This document shows positions 6,461-6,763 of a stretch of 6,763 nt of DNA, piece by piece. Below the pieces are notes generated by a model that saw only the letters and a list, made by a program, of their open reading frames with translations, was not told the DNA's origin and did no database searches. The position numbers and the translations under genes are program-made. Within the stretch, counting starts at the first letter, position 1. Every line of letters begins with the position of its first letter. The DNA is from Anaerolineaceae bacterium (GTDB lineage: Bacteria; Chloroflexota; Anaerolineae; Anaerolineales; Anaerolineaceae), in assembly GCA_011620505.1 (NCBI GenBank), contig WOZA01000043.1:1-6763 (forward strand). Reading direction: 5' to 3'.

Positions 6461-6466
6461 TAAAAT
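6461..6466 (+). promoter_or_regulatory. Possible -10 box of the C39-like gene
   Basis: TAAAAT lies only 7 bp before the ATG at 6474. Used as a -10 box it would start transcription at about 6473, giving a nearly leaderless message. The best upstream -35 (TTCGAA, 6436-6441) is weak and 19 bp away. An alternative pair, TTGCGT (6426-6431) and TATGAG (6451-6456), also has a 19-bp spacer. Confidence 0.3.
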
Positions 6467-6473
6467 AAGCTAA

Positions 6474-6763
6474 ATGAAGAAGATCAGTTTGCGTTCTCTG
6501 CCGGAAAAGAACCTTGCCAAATTTCAATCTCAGCAAACAGGGAATGATTGCGCGATCCACTCGCTTGTTGCCGCTGTGGAACTGCTGATCAACATCAGGC
6601 TGGACCCCCAGGAAATCATCGAAGACGTCAACCGTATCTGGTGGCGCGGGCGCTTCTTCCGCCTGGCGCCAAAATCCGGAGTTACACCCCCGATGCAAGT
6701 GCGCCTGTTGTGTTACCTGGCAAAAAAGCACGATTTGCCGCTCACAGCGAAGCTTTTTCACCT
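6474..6763 (+). CDS. N-terminal part of a probable C39-like cysteine peptidase-type protein (cut by window end)
   Basis: An open frame runs from ATG 6474 to the last base with no stop, giving 96 complete codons. Residues 18-29 read QSQQTGNDCAIH and are followed by a hydrophobic helix (SLVAAVELLINI, 30-41). A Gln a few residues before T-G-N-D-C, with the Cys starting a helix, is the pattern of the catalytic Gln/Cys region of papain-like C39 and C39-like peptidases (candidates Gln20/Gln21 and Cys26). The His and Asp needed for catalysis would lie beyond the window. There is no signal peptide or lead region in view. An in-frame TAA lies directly before the ATG, so no earlier start is possible. 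The only Shine-Dalgarno-like sequence (GAGAAGG, 6454-6460) is 13 nt away, which is far. The gene is divergent from the corrinoid operon. The family assignment rests on one motif. Confidence 0.6.
   Translation, partial: MKKISLRSLPEKNLAKFQSQQTGNDCAIHSLVAAVELLINIRLDPQEIIEDVNRIWWRGRFFRLAPKSGVTPPMQVRLLCYLAKKHDLPLTAKLFH

Noticed and set aside
6450..6761. Minus-strand 103-codon open frame at the right edge
   Set aside because: The plus strand carries an open frame over the same bases with the TGNDC motif and a hydrophobic helix. The minus frame shows no domain, and its 3' end would run toward the riboswitch promoter.
1..6763. Mobile elements, CRISPR arrays, tRNA or rRNA genes
   Set aside because: No terminal inverted repeats, transposase motifs, regular spaced repeats or RNA gene signatures were seen. 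All long stretches are explained by the genes and leaders listed.

Overview
The window looks like bacterial chromosome: tightly packed genes, -10/-35 promoters, Shine-Dalgarno sites, intrinsic terminators and a cobalamin riboswitch. Base composition is balanced by eye. A lipoprotein-anchored binding protein, the MgtE_N/CBS plus Nramp-related pair and the overall protein style suggest an anaerobic Chloroflexota (Anaerolineae-like) organism. That assignment is inference and would need a database search.

Layout. (1) Positions 1-235: a perfect TATAAT box (7-12), then an untranslated leader of about 215 nt with several long helices that match no riboswitch family I could place. (2) 236-2755, plus strand: a two-gene operon. 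The first gene is a soluble PRC-barrel/MgtE_N/CBS protein, which is the sensor half of an MgtE Mg2+ channel without its membrane domain. The second is an Nramp-family metal transporter whose metal-site motifs differ from the canonical ones. An intrinsic terminator at 2788-2817 ends the operon. (3) 6412 down to 2816, minus strand: an extended -10 promoter, a cobalamin riboswitch with a readable antiterminator/terminator pair, then a lipoprotein binding protein, a FecCD-type permease and an ATPase. This is a BtuFCD-like corrinoid importer shut off by its own product. (4) 6474-6763, plus strand: the N-terminal part of a divergent gene for a probable C39-like (papain-fold) cysteine peptidase-type protein, cut by the window edge.

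How the parts work together. The plus-strand operon is best read as divalent-metal uptake, probably Mg2+, with a detached Mg-sensing regulator; both genes lie behind the same structured leader. The minus-strand operon imports corrinoids: the lipoprotein captures the ligand, the permease dimer conducts it and the ATPase dimer drives transport. When cobalamin is plentiful, the riboswitch favours a strong terminator just before the first gene. The two operons converge across a 60-bp gap. The strongest candidate for something undescribed is the plus-strand leader, where mutually exclusive helices either hide or release the ribosome-binding site of the MgtE_N/CBS gene.
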